DNA of 39,172 nucleotides from Lachnospiraceae bacterium (GCA_017623815.1 JAGAOK010000087.1:1-39172), one strand, 5' to 3'; numbered from the stretch's first letter, positions 16,847-25,605 are shown. The notes: generated from the letters alone by a model not told the origin. Numbers and translations are program-made.

Positions 16847-18196
16847 ATGAGCAGTAAAGTAACATTTGATTATTCAAAAGCAACATCTTTCATCAGCGAA
16901 AATGAAGTGGAACTGATGAAAAAAATCACTATGGATGCAAAAGAAATGTTAGTATCCAAAGAAGGTGCGGGTAACGATTTCTTAGGATGGATCGATCTTC
17001 CTGTAAACTATGACAAAGAAGAGTTTGCACGCATTAAAAAGGCAGCGGAAAAGATTCAGAAGGATTCAGAAGTTTTATTAGTTATCGGTATCGGCGGATC
17101 TTACCTCGGCGCAAGAGCTGCGATTGAATTCTTAAGACACAGCTTTTACAATAATCTTCCAAAAGACCAGCGCAAAACACCGGAAATCTATTTCGTAGGT
17201 AACTCTATCAGCTCAACATACATTAAACATCTTATGGATGTAATCGGCGACAGAGATTTCTCTATCAACATGATTTCTAAATCAGGTACAACGACTGAGC
17301 CTGCAATCGCTTTCCGTGTATTCCGTAAAATGATGGAAGAAAAATACGGTAAAGAAGAAGCTGCTAAGAGAATTTATGCTACCACAGACAAGGCGAAGGG
17401 ATCTTTAAAAGGTCTTGCAACAGAAGAAGGATTCGAAACATTCGTTGTTCCGGATGATATCGGAGGGCGTTTCTCTGTTCTTACAGCGGTAGGTCTTCTT
17501 CCAATCGCTGTATCCGGCGCAGATATCGATAAATTAATGGAAGGTGCTGCAAGCGGACGTGAAAACGCACTGAATCTTCCTTATGAAGAGAACGATGCGC
17601 TTCTTTATGCATCTGTTCGTAATGCGCTTCACCGCAAAGGGAAAGCCATTGAAATCCTTGCTAACTATGAGCCATGCTTCCACTTTGTAGCTGAATGGTG
17701 GAAACAGTTATACGGCGAGTCAGAAGGAAAAGACCAGAAGGGTATCTATCCTTCCAGCGTAGATCTTACAACAGATTTACATTCTATGGGACAGTTCATT
17801 CAGGACGGTGCCAGAAATATGTTTGAAACAGTAGTTGACATTGAAACATCACGTGAAGAAATCCTGATCGAGGAAGAACCGGTGGATCTTGACGGACTTA
17901 ACTATCTGACAGGAAAAACCGTTGATTTTGTAAACAAATCAGCTATGAACGGAACAATCCTTGCGCATACAGACGGTAACGTACCAAACTTAAAAGTAAA
18001 CATTCCGGAAGTAAACGAGTTCTACTTAGGACAGTTATTCTATTTCTTTGAGTTTGCGTGCGGAGTTTCCGGATATATTCTCGGTGTAAATCCATTTAAT
18101 CAGCCGGGTGTAGAGAGCTACAAGAAAAATATGTTCGCTCTCCTCGGAAAACCGGGATTTGAAGCACAGAGAGAGGAACTCTTAAAAAGACTGTAA
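16847..18196 (+). CDS. pgi: Glucose-6-phosphate isomerase
   Basis: A 449-residue enzyme that interconverts glucose 6-phosphate and fructose 6-phosphate in glycolysis. Signature segments include [21 protein letters not shown] (phosphate binding), [14 protein letters not shown] and [11 protein letters not shown] with the catalytic Glu. Length fits the short bacterial form. AAAAGGAG precedes the ATG by 7 bases. Codon choice differs visibly from the neighbours (more TTA, GTA, ACA, CTT), as expected for a highly expressed glycolytic gene. No clear own promoter was found in the 65-base gap upstream; a weak 5-bp hairpin lies there (16807-16820). Confidence 0.97.
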   Translation: MSSKVTFDYSKATSFISENEVELMKKITMDAKEMLVSKEGAGNDFLGWIDLPVNYDKEEFARIKKAAEKIQKDSEVLLVIGIGGSYLGARAAIEFLRHSFYNNLPKDQRKTPEIYFVGNSISSTYIKHLMDVIGDRDFSINMISKSGTTTEPAIAFRVFRKMMEEKYGKEEAAKRIYATTDKAKGSLKGLATEEGFETFVVPDDIGGRFSVLTAVGLLPIAVSGADIDKLMEGAASGRENALNLPYEENDALLYASVRNALHRKGKAIEILANYEPCFHFVAEWWKQLYGESEGKDQKGIYPSSVDLTTDLHSMGQFIQDGARNMFETVVDIETSREEILIEEEPVDLDGLNYLTGKTVDFVNKSAMNGTILAHTDGNVPNLKVNIPEVNEFYLGQLFYFFEFACGVSGYILGVNPFNQPGVESYKKNMFALLGKPGFEAQREELLKRL

Positions 18197-18280
18197 GGTA
18201 TAAAATGATTTGATGACTAAGGCTACGGTTTCTTTCTGCAGTGATGCAGGATGAATTCGTGGCCTTTCTGTATTTATTTT

Positions 18281-18458
18281 TTAAAACAGTTAATTCCCCT
18301 GCGCGTAAGAAAAGTTCCCTCTCAGGCACGCTTCCGCTTGACGAAAAACGCAGCGGTACTAAGGATTTTCGTGCTATGCCCGAAAATCCAAGTGCCGGCG
18401 TTTTTCCACAGCCTTCGATGGGAATCCTTTCTTACGCGCAGGCAATGAATTGTTTTAA
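18281..18458 (+). repeat. Large imperfect palindrome between pgi and the MATE gene
   Basis: Two 38-39 base arms (18281-18319 and 18420-18458) pair almost throughout, including a perfect 15-bp block (18298-18312 with 18428-18442). A weaker extension reaches 18274-18465. The centre is also a rod: 18343-18351 pairs perfectly with 18398-18406, CGGTAC (18354-18359) with GTGCCG (18392-18397), and 18363-18371 perfectly with 18381-18389 around a 9-base loop. AGGC (18324-18327) can pair with GCCT (18411-18414). The inner part has the A-tract, stem, T-tract order of a terminator (T5 at 18401-18405). It could be a terminator and attenuator, a structured RNA, or a MITE-like element. No target duplication was seen. 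Confidence 0.85.
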
Positions 18459-18489
18459 GAAAAAACGTATTATAAAGGAGACGACTTTC

Positions 18490-19872
18490 ATGCGTAAATT
18501 GATAGGAACCAAAGACTTTTACAAAAAAGTCTTATACATATCGATTCCGATTATGATTCAGAACGGAATTACTAATTTTGTGAGTATGCTTGATAACATT
18601 ATGGTTGGTCAGATCGGGACAGACCAGATGTCCGGAGTGGCCATTGTCAATCAGCTCATGTTTGTTTTTAATATCTGTATCTTCGGCGGAATTTCCGGGG
18701 CAGGTATATTTACGGCGCAGTTTTACGGAAAAGGAGACAGGGAAGGAATCCAAAATACCTTCCGTTTCAAGATATATACCTGTGCGATTTTGACAACTCT
18801 CGCAATCGCTATCTTTGGAGTTGCAGATGATTTCCTGATTTCACTCTATTTACATGAAGGAAGTGAGGTCGGGAATCTGGCACTTACCCTTACCTGCGGA
18901 AAAGAATATCTGGCGATTATGCTAATCGGGCTTGTGCCGTTTGCAATCAGTCAGATTTATGCATCCACGCTTCGCGAATGCGGTGAAACGATTTTACCGA
19001 TGATCGGTGGTGTGGCAGCAGTTCTGGTAAACCTGGGACTTAACTATATTCTGATCTTTGGAAACTTTGGCGCGCCGCGCCTTGGAGCAAATGGCGCAGC
19101 AGTTGCAACCGTGATTTCCAGATTTGTGGAAATGGGTATTGTGGTGATTTGGACCCATGCAAAGAAAGCAAAGTACACCTTTATTCCCGGGATATACAAA
19201 AGCATGAGGATTCCGGGAGAACTGGTGCGTATTATTTTGGCAAAGGGCCTGCCTTTGATGGCAAACGAGATTTTCTGGGCAGTCGGAATGGCGGTGATTG
19301 CACAGTGTTATGCGTATCGCGGACTGGCAGTGGTGGCAGCACAGAATATTACATCCACCATTGCAAATGTATTTAACATTGTCTATATTGCGCTCGGTAG
19401 CAGTGTTTCCATCATCGTTGGACAGCTTCTCGGAGCCGGCCGAAAGGAGGAAGCAAAGGAAAAAGACGCACAGCTCATTGCCTTTGCCGTGGCTTCCTGC
19501 ACACTTGTGGCGGTGTTTATGGCCTGCTTTTCCAAGGTGTTCCCGGAGGTTTATAATACCGAGCAGCAGGTAAAAGATCTTGCGACAGCTCTTATTTTAG
19601 TATCCACGCTTGTGATGCCTTTGCAGGCATTTACACATGCTTCTTATTTTACGCTGCGATCCGGCGGAAAAACGTGGATTACCTTTTTGTTTGACAGCGT
19701 GTTTGTCTGGGTGATTGTGGTTCCGGTTGCATATATCCTGTCGCGTTTTACAACCATAGGAATCATTCAGGTTTACCTGCTTGTTCAGGCAACAGAGCTT
19801 GTAAAATGTATCATCGGATTTTTTATGGTTAGAAGCGGAATCTGGCTGCAGAATATTGTGGATGAATTGTAG
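18490..19872 (+). CDS. MATE-family efflux transporter
   Basis: A 460-residue polytopic protein of 12 expected helices in two halves. The start is ATG 18490, with AAAGGAG at 18474-18480. The reading frame is open for 83 more codons upstream, but that stretch runs through the palindrome and lacks a ribosome binding site, so it is not counted. The first helix region (ISIPIMIQNGITNFVSMLDNIMVGQIG) is characteristic of MATE transporters, which expel cationic drugs or metabolites using sodium or proton gradients. Substrate unknown. The large palindrome directly upstream may control it. A new promoter follows the gene at 19883. Confidence 0.92.
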   Translation: MRKLIGTKDFYKKVLYISIPIMIQNGITNFVSMLDNIMVGQIGTDQMSGVAIVNQLMFVFNICIFGGISGAGIFTAQFYGKGDREGIQNTFRFKIYTCAILTTLAIAIFGVADDFLISLYLHEGSEVGNLALTLTCGKEYLAIMLIGLVPFAISQIYASTLRECGETILPMIGGVAAVLVNLGLNYILIFGNFGAPRLGANGAAVATVISRFVEMGIVVIWTHAKKAKYTFIPGIYKSMRIPGELVRIILAKGLPLMANEIFWAVGMAVIAQCYAYRGLAVVAAQNITSTIANVFNIVYIALGSSVSIIVGQLLGAGRKEEAKEKDAQLIAFAVASCTLVAVFMACFSKVFPEVYNTEQQVKDLATALILVSTLVMPLQAFTHASYFTLRSGGKTWITFLFDSVFVWVIVVPVAYILSRFTTIGIIQVYLLVQATELVKCIIGFFMVRSGIWLQNIVDEL

Positions 19873-19882
19873 GAAGTATCCA

Positions 19883-19911
19883 TTGACAAAATTTTTGTAT
19901 CATAGGAAAAT
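19883..19911 (+). promoter_or_regulatory. Possible promoter of the dehydrogenase gene
   Basis: A perfect -35 TTGACA (19883-19888) is followed 17 bases later by a poor -10 (GAAAAT, 19906-19911), with other AT-rich candidates close by. The exact -10 is uncertain. Confidence 0.45.
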
Positions 19912-19949
19912 ATAAAAGGAAAATGGTTTTAAAAAAACAGGAGGAATCC

Positions 19950-20906
19950 ATGAAAATAGTGGTTCTTGAAAGAAACAGTGTCGGGACCGATGTTCCGGTG
20001 GACTGTTATAAAGATTTCGGCGAAGTGACCTGCTACCGCAATACGCTGGCGGAAGATGCACCGGAAAAGGTAAAAGATGCAGATATTATCATTGCCAATA
20101 AATGTCCGATGAATGAAAAGACGCTCGGAGACGCTCCGAATGTAAAACTCATCTGTGAATTTGCGACAGGATTTGACAATGTGAATCTTGCATATTGTAA
20201 GAGCAGAGGAATACAGGTGGCAAACGTGCGTGATTATTGCAGTGCGGCGGTTGCGCAGCACACGTTCGCGCTTGCCTTTTACCTGATGGAGCATTTGCGC
20301 CATTATGACGATTATGTCAAAGGCGGAGAGTACAGCGCGCAGGACCGATTCAGTAACTTTGATCTGCCGTATGCGGATCTGGAAGGGAAAGTCTGGGGCA
20401 TTATCGGTATGGGAAATATCGGACGCCGGGTAGCTAAAATAGCAGAGGCGTTCGGATGCAGAGTCATGTTCCATTCGGTAACAGGAAAAAGCACCTGTAC
20501 GGATTATGAGCAGGTTTCCTTTGATGAACTTTTGCGCTCCTGCGATGTCATATCGCTGCATTGTCCGCTTTCCGACCTGACCAAGGATCTGATGAACAAA
20601 GAGGCATTTGAAAAGATGAAAAAGACAGCGGTACTGATCAATGTAGCCAGAGGTCCGGTTGTAAACGGCAGGGATTTGTATGAGGCATTGATGAGTGACA
20701 CCATTGCCGCTGCCGGTCTGGATGTGTTTGAGCAGGAACCGATTTCCGTAGATCATCCGCTTTACCAAATCAAAGACAGCAATAAGCTGATCATTACACC
20801 GCATATGGCGTGGGCAAGTACGCAGGCCAGAACACGTGTGGTGGAAGAGGTATATCTTAATATTGAGGCTTTTTTAAGGGGAGAAAATAGAAATTCGGTG
20901 ATCTAG
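19950..20906 (+). CDS. D-2-hydroxyacid dehydrogenase family protein
   Basis: A 318-residue NAD(P)-dependent oxidoreductase reducing a 2-keto acid to a D-2-hydroxy acid, or the reverse. The start is ATG 19950 behind CAGGAGG; an in-frame ATG at 19923 lacks a site. The Rossmann motif is GMGNIG at 153-158, and the catalytic trio is Arg234 (NVARGPVVN), Glu263 and His285 (TPHMAWAS). The strand after the Gly-rich loop (VMFHSVTGKS) lacks the usual Asp that binds NAD, which hints at NADPH use; this is an inference. It resembles glycerate/hydroxypyruvate reductases more than D-lactate dehydrogenases. It is 20 bases before the response regulator gene. Confidence 0.92.
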   Translation: MKIVVLERNSVGTDVPVDCYKDFGEVTCYRNTLAEDAPEKVKDADIIIANKCPMNEKTLGDAPNVKLICEFATGFDNVNLAYCKSRGIQVANVRDYCSAAVAQHTFALAFYLMEHLRHYDDYVKGGEYSAQDRFSNFDLPYADLEGKVWGIIGMGNIGRRVAKIAEAFGCRVMFHSVTGKSTCTDYEQVSFDELLRSCDVISLHCPLSDLTKDLMNKEAFEKMKKTAVLINVARGPVVNGRDLYEALMSDTIAAAGLDVFEQEPISVDHPLYQIKDSNKLIITPHMAWASTQARTRVVEEVYLNIEAFLRGENRNSVI

Positions 20907-20926
20907 CAGAGGCGAAGGGAACGAAA

Positions 20927-21637
20927 ATGGAGAAAAAGAGCTTTACGATTGCGATTGTGGATGACGAAACGATGTTTCGTGTATTAACCAAAAAAAAGTT
21001 AGCAGAGGTAATGAAAAAATTACCGTTTACCTTTTATGTACAGGAATACAAAAGTGGTGCTGCTTTCATAAAACAAAAAAAGGTCTTTGATATCGTGTTT
21101 ATGGATATTGCAATGCCAAAGATGTCGGGAATCGAAGTGGCGGCAAAATATCGGGAGTACTGTCCGGAAGGAATTCTGATTTTTCTTACTGCATATGATG
21201 ACTATATGAAAGACGGCTATAAAGTAAATGCGTTTCGTTATATTGGAAAGCAGGACGAGCCGCAGGAATTTTTTGAGGCAGTTAAGAGTGCGGTGCTCCA
21301 ATTACAGGAAAAAGAGCAGATAAAATTACAGGTAGTCAGCGGCGGAGAGATTTTTGTTTCGCTTAATGATATTGTGTATGTGGAGGCGCAGGCCAGATCA
21401 GTATTGTTACATACAAAGGATGGAGAGGTATTTCCGGTCCGTTATAAAATTTCCGATTTGACGCAGCTTCTCGAAGCAAAAGGCTTTTTTCTGACTCATA
21501 GGTTATATCTGGTAAATTTAAGATATGCCAAATCCTGTGGCAGAAAAGAGGTTGTTTTACATACCACGGAGACGATACCGATCAGTGAAAAAAGACGTCA
21601 TGAATTTAAGGTTGCACTGAAAGAATTTCATTCATAA
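20927..21637 (+). CDS. LytTR-family response regulator
   Basis: A 236-residue two-domain regulator. Residues about 6-125 are a receiver domain with acidic pocket Asp12-Asp13, phospho-acceptor Asp60 (FMDIAMPKMSG) and a Lys near 108. Residues about 130-235 are a LytTR DNA-binding domain (VSLNDIVYVEAQARSVLLHT, FFLTHRLYLVNLRYA). Such regulators bind paired 9-bp direct repeats and often control peptide signalling, bacteriocins or wall genes. No histidine kinase gene is adjacent, so it is an orphan here. It follows the dehydrogenase by 20 bases with GAAGGGAA as ribosome binding site. A weak hairpin with a T run (21639-21658) follows the stop. Confidence 0.93.
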   Translation: MEKKSFTIAIVDDETMFRVLTKKKLAEVMKKLPFTFYVQEYKSGAAFIKQKKVFDIVFMDIAMPKMSGIEVAAKYREYCPEGILIFLTAYDDYMKDGYKVNAFRYIGKQDEPQEFFEAVKSAVLQLQEKEQIKLQVVSGGEIFVSLNDIVYVEAQARSVLLHTKDGEVFPVRYKISDLTQLLEAKGFFLTHRLYLVNLRYAKSCGRKEVVLHTTETIPISEKRRHEFKVALKEFHS

Positions 21638-21762
21638 TACGTGTTTCATGTCGTTTTTTACGTTGTTCGTGCAAAAACCCTTACTTTTTTTACAAAATGT
21701 GTTATGTTGTTATTGGCGAATTCTTGTGTAAAGAATTAAGGGGAAATGGATTATGGGCTAAG

Positions 21763-21791
21763 AAAAGATCGACGGTGACGTCGATCTTTTT
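21763..21791 (+). terminator. Strong intrinsic terminator with a GNRA loop
   Basis: A perfect 12-bp stem (21763-21774 with 21779-21790) capped by GTGA is followed by T residues to 21791. It lies 125 bases after the response regulator stop and just upstream of the Rpn-type remnant, inside the frame that is open from 21697. This argues against that upstream frame being translated. Confidence 0.88.
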
Positions 21792-21798
21792 GTCTGTT

Positions 21799-22266
21799 CT
21801 TGACAAAGGTATGCTTTATACAGTCAAAAATATGATGGTAGAAAACAAGGAACTGGTATATAATGATGGTGTAGTAAAACTGTTTCTATATACGAAAGGA
21901 AAGCGAGGGGGCAGTGAGGATCTGAAGTCGCTTCTGACTTATTTTGAGGAGACAACACAGGATAATGCAGTGGATGCAGAACTTTTGGAGATTCAGAGAA
22001 TCGTCGGAACTGTCAAACGTAGCCGTGAAACGGAGGATCGTTATATGACTTTACAGGAAATCATTGACCATGAAAAAGATTTTAGTTATCAAGATGGATT
22101 AGAGCAAGGATTAGAGCGAGGATTGCAACAGATAGTCCGCACTTGCCAAAGTCTGAACCAGACAAAAGAAAAGACCATAGAGATGCTGATACAGCAGTGT
22201 AATCTGACAGAGGAAGCTGCGAAAGAGTATGTCAGTCTCTATTGGGAAGAAAATGTAGCAAATTAA
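21799..22266 (+). pseudogene. C-terminal remnant of an Rpn/PD-(D/E)XK transposase-like nuclease
   Basis: About 150 codons that match only the last part of the Rpn family of recombination-promoting nucleases: VKNMMVENKELVYNDG, KLFLYTKGKRGGSEDLKSLL, a FEE-x-T-x-x-NAVD segment, MTLQEIIDHEKD, and a Gly/Glu/Gln-rich helix (GLEQGLERGL) near the end. Full-length members have about 280-300 residues with the nuclease motifs in the N-terminal half, absent here. The frame stays open to 21697, but the extra residues do not look like the family and contain the terminator at 21763-21791. No good ribosome binding site precedes the Met codons at 21811 or 21832. It is probably a decayed mobile gene; expression of a short C-terminal fragment cannot be excluded. 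Confidence 0.72.
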
Positions 22267-22296
22267 CTTATCTTAAAGGAATGACACCAAAATAAC

Positions 22297-22368
22297 AAGA
22301 AAGTCCTGTCGATACTCGAGGGTACTGTAAAAAATGCAGTGTGCCCGAGATATCGACAGGACTTTCTT
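22297..22368. terminator. Very long hairpin between convergent genes
   Basis: An 18-bp perfect stem (22297-22314 with 22351-22368) continues inward with CTCG/CGAG and GG/CC pairs and a small inner ACTG/CAGT hairpin. The outer right arm overlaps the TAA stop (22367-22369) of the minus-strand zinc-ribbon gene by two bases. It most likely stops transcription from both sides, or protects 3' ends, but it has no long T run. Its size is unusual for a simple terminator. Confidence 0.75.
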
Positions 22369-23134
22369 AACATTCTCTCACATCAGAGAAACTCCATACA
22401 TGAATATTATAAGCGACAACGCCGGTGCCGCAGTATTCACAAAACTTCTGTCCGAGGCTGGTAATCGGAGCACCGCAGTTTGGACAGTTCAGACCGTCTG
22501 CCTCGCCAAGATCACCTTCCACGAGAGCGCGGTCCTGAATATAAATCAGGTCGGTCTCATACTTGGACTGGAATAAAACATCCTTGGATCCGGAAATTAC
22601 ACGACCGTTTTGATCGGTAATGTAATGATAATACTGTATCGAAGATTGCATGGTAATGATACAGCGACCGGATTTTTTTGTGTAATTAGAAATTTCGGTT
22701 CGATGTATTTTGATTTTATCAAAATGTTCTCTTTGATCTTTGTTCTTTAACAGTATAATGATGTGTTCCAGTTTGTTTTTCAGTTCCGAGGTACCTTCCG
22801 TTAGTTTTCCCGGATCAAAGTCATTGATTGCGAGAAGATAAGATGTCAGTACATTTCGTGCCTTATCTTTCATTTCGTCGTAGGAAAATTCCGGGAAGTC
22901 CTTTGTAATCTTCGGAAGATACAAACTGGTTACAGCGGATACTGATTTCGGTGTGACCGCATATTCCGCCTCAATCTGTTCAAACCCTTCTTTTAGGGAA
23001 TCCGTACCGAATACTTGTCTGGAAAACTCTCGGGTTTTCTGTTTAAGTTTATAGACGCCATAATATATGGCGCCTATAACAATCAGCAAAAGAACTAAAA
23101 TCACAATTATTAAAATTAGTGTTGAAGTCTTCAT
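22367..23134 (-). CDS. Membrane-anchored zinc-ribbon protein, function unknown
   Basis: A 255-residue protein. Residues 5-28 are a single strong membrane helix (LILIIVILVLLLIVIGAIYY). The middle (about 55-205) looks like a Tim44-like alpha/beta domain, with a helical stretch NKLEHIIILLKNKDQREHF and beta strands such as GRCIITMQSSIQYYHY; this resemblance is weak. Residues 217-235 are a four-Cys zinc ribbon (CPNC, then CEYC). Its ATG overlaps the TAA of the SPFH gene by one base (TAATG), so the two are translationally coupled and probably act together, likely at the membrane. The stop codon lies in the arm of the hairpin at 22297-22368. Confidence 0.8.
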   Translation of the reverse strand: MKTSTLILIIVILVLLLIVIGAIYYGVYKLKQKTREFSRQVFGTDSLKEGFEQIEAEYAVTPKSVSAVTSLYLPKITKDFPEFSYDEMKDKARNVLTSYLLAINDFDPGKLTEGTSELKNKLEHIIILLKNKDQREHFDKIKIHRTEISNYTKKSGRCIITMQSSIQYYHYITDQNGRVISGSKDVLFQSKYETDLIYIQDRALVEGDLGEADGLNCPNCGAPITSLGQKFCEYCGTGVVAYNIHVWSFSDVREC

Positions 23135-24498
23135 TATTTAACAATATCACCTTCGTCAAATGGGTCTCCGCATTCCGGACAGAACTTCGGTGGATTCTTT
23201 GGATCCGCCGGTTCCCATCCGCATTTATCACATTTGTAAAGCGGTTCACCGGTTGGTTTCTGGGTTCCGCATTCACCACAGAATTTACCTTTGTTCTGTG
23301 CTGAACATACCGGGCAAAGCCATCCGTCAGCAGTCTGCTCTTCCGGTTTTCTTGCGCCGCAGTTGGCACAGAATTTACCGGTGTTTGCATTATGTCCGCA
23401 GGCGCATGCCCATGCATCTGCAGGTGGCGCAGCCGGAGCGGCAGGAGCAGGAGCCGGAGCAGCTGGAGCAGCCTGTGGCTGGTTCTGACCCATTGCAAAC
23501 AGAGTGTTTGCATCCATTCCGCCTGCCATGTTTGCCATGTTCATTCCGGCAAAGGCCATCATAGGACCTGTGGATGTATTGGAAGCAGCAGCCTTCATAG
23601 CCTCAGCCTGTGCACTTACAAGAGTTGCAGCAGCCATGTTGGAGTTGCGAAGAACAGCTGTCTTCTGAAGATCTTTGATCATAGCTTCATCTTCTTCGGA
23701 AGCTTTCACGGTATTGACACCGAGCTTAACAATCTTAATACCACGCAGCTCTGACCATTGTGCGGAGAGAACTTCATTTAATGCATTGGAAATTTCCATA
23801 GTATGTCCAGGCAGTTCACTGTAACGAACGCCCATAGCGGATACTTTTGCAAAAGCCGGCTGAAGTGCAGTTAAAAGTTCTGTTTTTAACTGGCTGTCAA
23901 TTCTATCTCTTCCGTAGGAGTCTGTAATATTACCGCAGACATTGGAGAAGAAGAGAAGCGGATCGATAATCTGATAAGAATATTCACCGTTACAACGGAT
24001 GGAAATATCGATATCAAGACCGATATTGTTGTCAACGACACGGAAAGGAACCGGGTTCATGGTTCCGTATTTGTTGCCGAGAATTTCTTTTGTATTGACA
24101 TAGTAAACTCTCTGGTCTTTTGCCGGGTCACCACCCATGGTGAAACGTTTACCAATCAGGGAGAATGTGTTTTTGATGTTTTCTCCGAGTGGTCCGTAGA
24201 AGATACTCGGCTCGGAAGAATTTTCGTATACAAACTCTCCCGGTTCTGCACAGACCTCAACGATTTTTCCCTGATCGACGATCAGCATACACTGACCTAC
24301 AGCGACAGAAATGATAGAGCCGTTAGAAATAATGTTCGACTCTCCCTTGGTATTACTGGTACCGCGTCTGTCACTGGTTTTTTTCTCTCCTTTTTGAACA
24401 AGGATACCTTCGTTAAGTGAATCGCAGTAGAAATACTCACGCCACTGATCGGCAAGAGCCGAACCGGCTGCGTTTGAAAGTGCTCTGATTAATCCCAT
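23134..24498 (-). CDS. SPFH domain protein with three C-terminal zinc ribbons (YdjI-like)
   Basis: A 454-residue protein of the stomatin/prohibitin (SPFH) superfamily in the YdjI/virion-core-like branch. Residues about 20-265 are the SPFH part. A helical Ala/Met-rich segment follows (about 270-335), then an Ala/Pro linker (341-361). Three zinc ribbons use Cys365/367/377/380, Cys395/398/407/410 and Cys423/426/440/443. There is no membrane helix; members are recruited to the membrane by partners, and B. subtilis YdjI is placed by YdjG/YdjH in a membrane-stress complex. AAAAGGAG precedes the ATG. It lies between an HD-GYP gene (27-base gap) and the membrane zinc-ribbon gene (1-base overlap), a plausible anchor. 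Confidence 0.9.
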   Translation of the reverse strand: MGLIRALSNAAGSALADQWREYFYCDSLNEGILVQKGEKKTSDRRGTSNTKGESNIISNGSIISVAVGQCMLIVDQGKIVEVCAEPGEFVYENSSEPSIFYGPLGENIKNTFSLIGKRFTMGGDPAKDQRVYYVNTKEILGNKYGTMNPVPFRVVDNNIGLDIDISIRCNGEYSYQIIDPLLFFSNVCGNITDSYGRDRIDSQLKTELLTALQPAFAKVSAMGVRYSELPGHTMEISNALNEVLSAQWSELRGIKIVKLGVNTVKASEEDEAMIKDLQKTAVLRNSNMAAATLVSAQAEAMKAAASNTSTGPMMAFAGMNMANMAGGMDANTLFAMGQNQPQAAPAAPAPAPAAPAAPPADAWACACGHNANTGKFCANCGARKPEEQTADGWLCPVCSAQNKGKFCGECGTQKPTGEPLYKCDKCGWEPADPKNPPKFCPECGDPFDEGDIVK

Positions 24499-24525
24499 GT
24501 TAATTCTCCTTTTCTTATTTGTAAA

Positions 24526-25605
24526 TTATATGATGGTTGTAATCTTCATATCTTTATGTACGGACAAATCAATGAATTTGTCTCCCGCACATTTGATTGT
24601 CGGACGGGATAACTGCTCCGGATGAATGAAGACAACCTCACCTTCAAGACCATTATTTAGTCTGACACGGAATCCGATGAAGGAATTGGAGACATTTCGC
24701 AGAAATGTCAAAATCATATCCGTATCATATTTATCGAATCCTTCTTTTTCAAAATCTGCGATGACATCAAACGGACATATCGGATCGCGATAAACACGTT
24801 TGCTGGTCATGGCATCGTAGATGTCAACGATGGTAATCATCTTAGAAAAGAAGGAAATCTTATCTCTTGTAAATCCGTATGGATAACCGCTGCCGTCACA
24901 TTTCTCGTGATGCATAAGAGCAGCATTTTTAATTTCCTCTCCGAGTCCTGCTGCATCAAGAATGTTGTAGCCATCCAAAGGGTGGCGCTTGATGGCATCG
25001 AATTCTGCCTTTGTAAGAGGTCCCGGTTTTTTGAGAATAGCTTCCGGAACTTTAACTTTACCGATGTCGTGGAATAATCCGCAGGAAGTTGCCATAGCGC
25101 GATCTTCCTGACTTAAGTTGAGCCAACCGGCAAAGATATTGGAAATAATGGCGGCATTAACACAATGTGCATAGGTGGAATCGTCGTAATCACGCATATT
25201 GAGAAGCATATCCATAAGATTGACGGAACGATCAATGTTATCTATGAAAGTCAAAGTTTGTGACACAAGATTTTCTGCATCAAAATTGGAGTTGGATTCT
25301 GCAATTTGGTTGAGTCCTGTCTGCAACAGATCGACATGTGATTCAAAGTTTTCTTTGAAAGCAAGAAACTCCGGTTTTTGACGTACGCGTTCATTGTAAG
25401 ACGGCGGTACATCATTCATAGCAGGAGCCACCGAAACAACATAATCCTCAACTTTGATTGAGTAGATTCCGAAGGAATCCAGTTTTTCAATATTTTTGTC
25501 AATTAAGATAACTTTTTTTCCGAGAATGAGCTGCCCGTCTATCGAATAGATGTCTTCGGCAGTAACCATTCCGGGACGAAGATCTTTTACCTGTATTTTT
25601 TTCAT
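24526..25605 (-). CDS. HD-GYP domain protein, probable cyclic di-GMP phosphodiesterase
   Basis: A 359-residue protein with the same layout as the one at 13452: an N-terminal 55-residue domain (VKDLRPGMVTAEDIYSIDGQ), a helical linker, HD-GYP domain (HDIGK 179-183, HH 232-233, GSGYP 238-242, DIYDAM 261-266) and a beta-rich tail (FRVRLNNGLEGEVVF). Catalytic and GYP residues are intact. I choose ATG 25605 because GAGGTGA sits 5 bases before it; a GTG at 25614 overlaps that site. A consensus promoter lies directly upstream. It is the first gene of an operon with the SPFH/zinc-ribbon pair, so cyclic di-GMP turnover may be tied to that membrane complex (inference). Confidence 0.93.
   Translation of the reverse strand: MKKIQVKDLRPGMVTAEDIYSIDGQLILGKKVILIDKNIEKLDSFGIYSIKVEDYVVSVAPAMNDVPPSYNERVRQKPEFLAFKENFESHVDLLQTGLNQIAESNSNFDAENLVSQTLTFIDNIDRSVNLMDMLLNMRDYDDSTYAHCVNAAIISNIFAGWLNLSQEDRAMATSCGLFHDIGKVKVPEAILKKPGPLTKAEFDAIKRHPLDGYNILDAAGLGEEIKNAALMHHEKCDGSGYPYGFTRDKISFFSKMITIVDIYDAMTSKRVYRDPICPFDVIADFEKEGFDKYDTDMILTFLRNVSNSFIGFRVRLNNGLEGEVVFIHPEQLSRPTIKCAGDKFIDLSVHKDMKITTII

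Noticed and set aside
18241..18489. 83-codon N-terminal extension of the MATE gene
   Set aside because: It is coded by the palindrome, has no ribosome binding site, is unlike MATE N-termini, and a strong AAAGGAG sits before ATG 18490.
21697..21798. N-terminal part of the open frame before the Rpn-like remnant
   Set aside because: It contains a perfect 12-bp terminator hairpin and does not resemble the family, so it is treated as noncoding.
23134..23754. Plus-strand frames opposite the SPFH gene, some Ala/Gly- or Ser/Arg-rich
   Set aside because: They are shadows of the Ala/Pro linker and zinc ribbons; they lack ribosome binding sites and recognisable domains.
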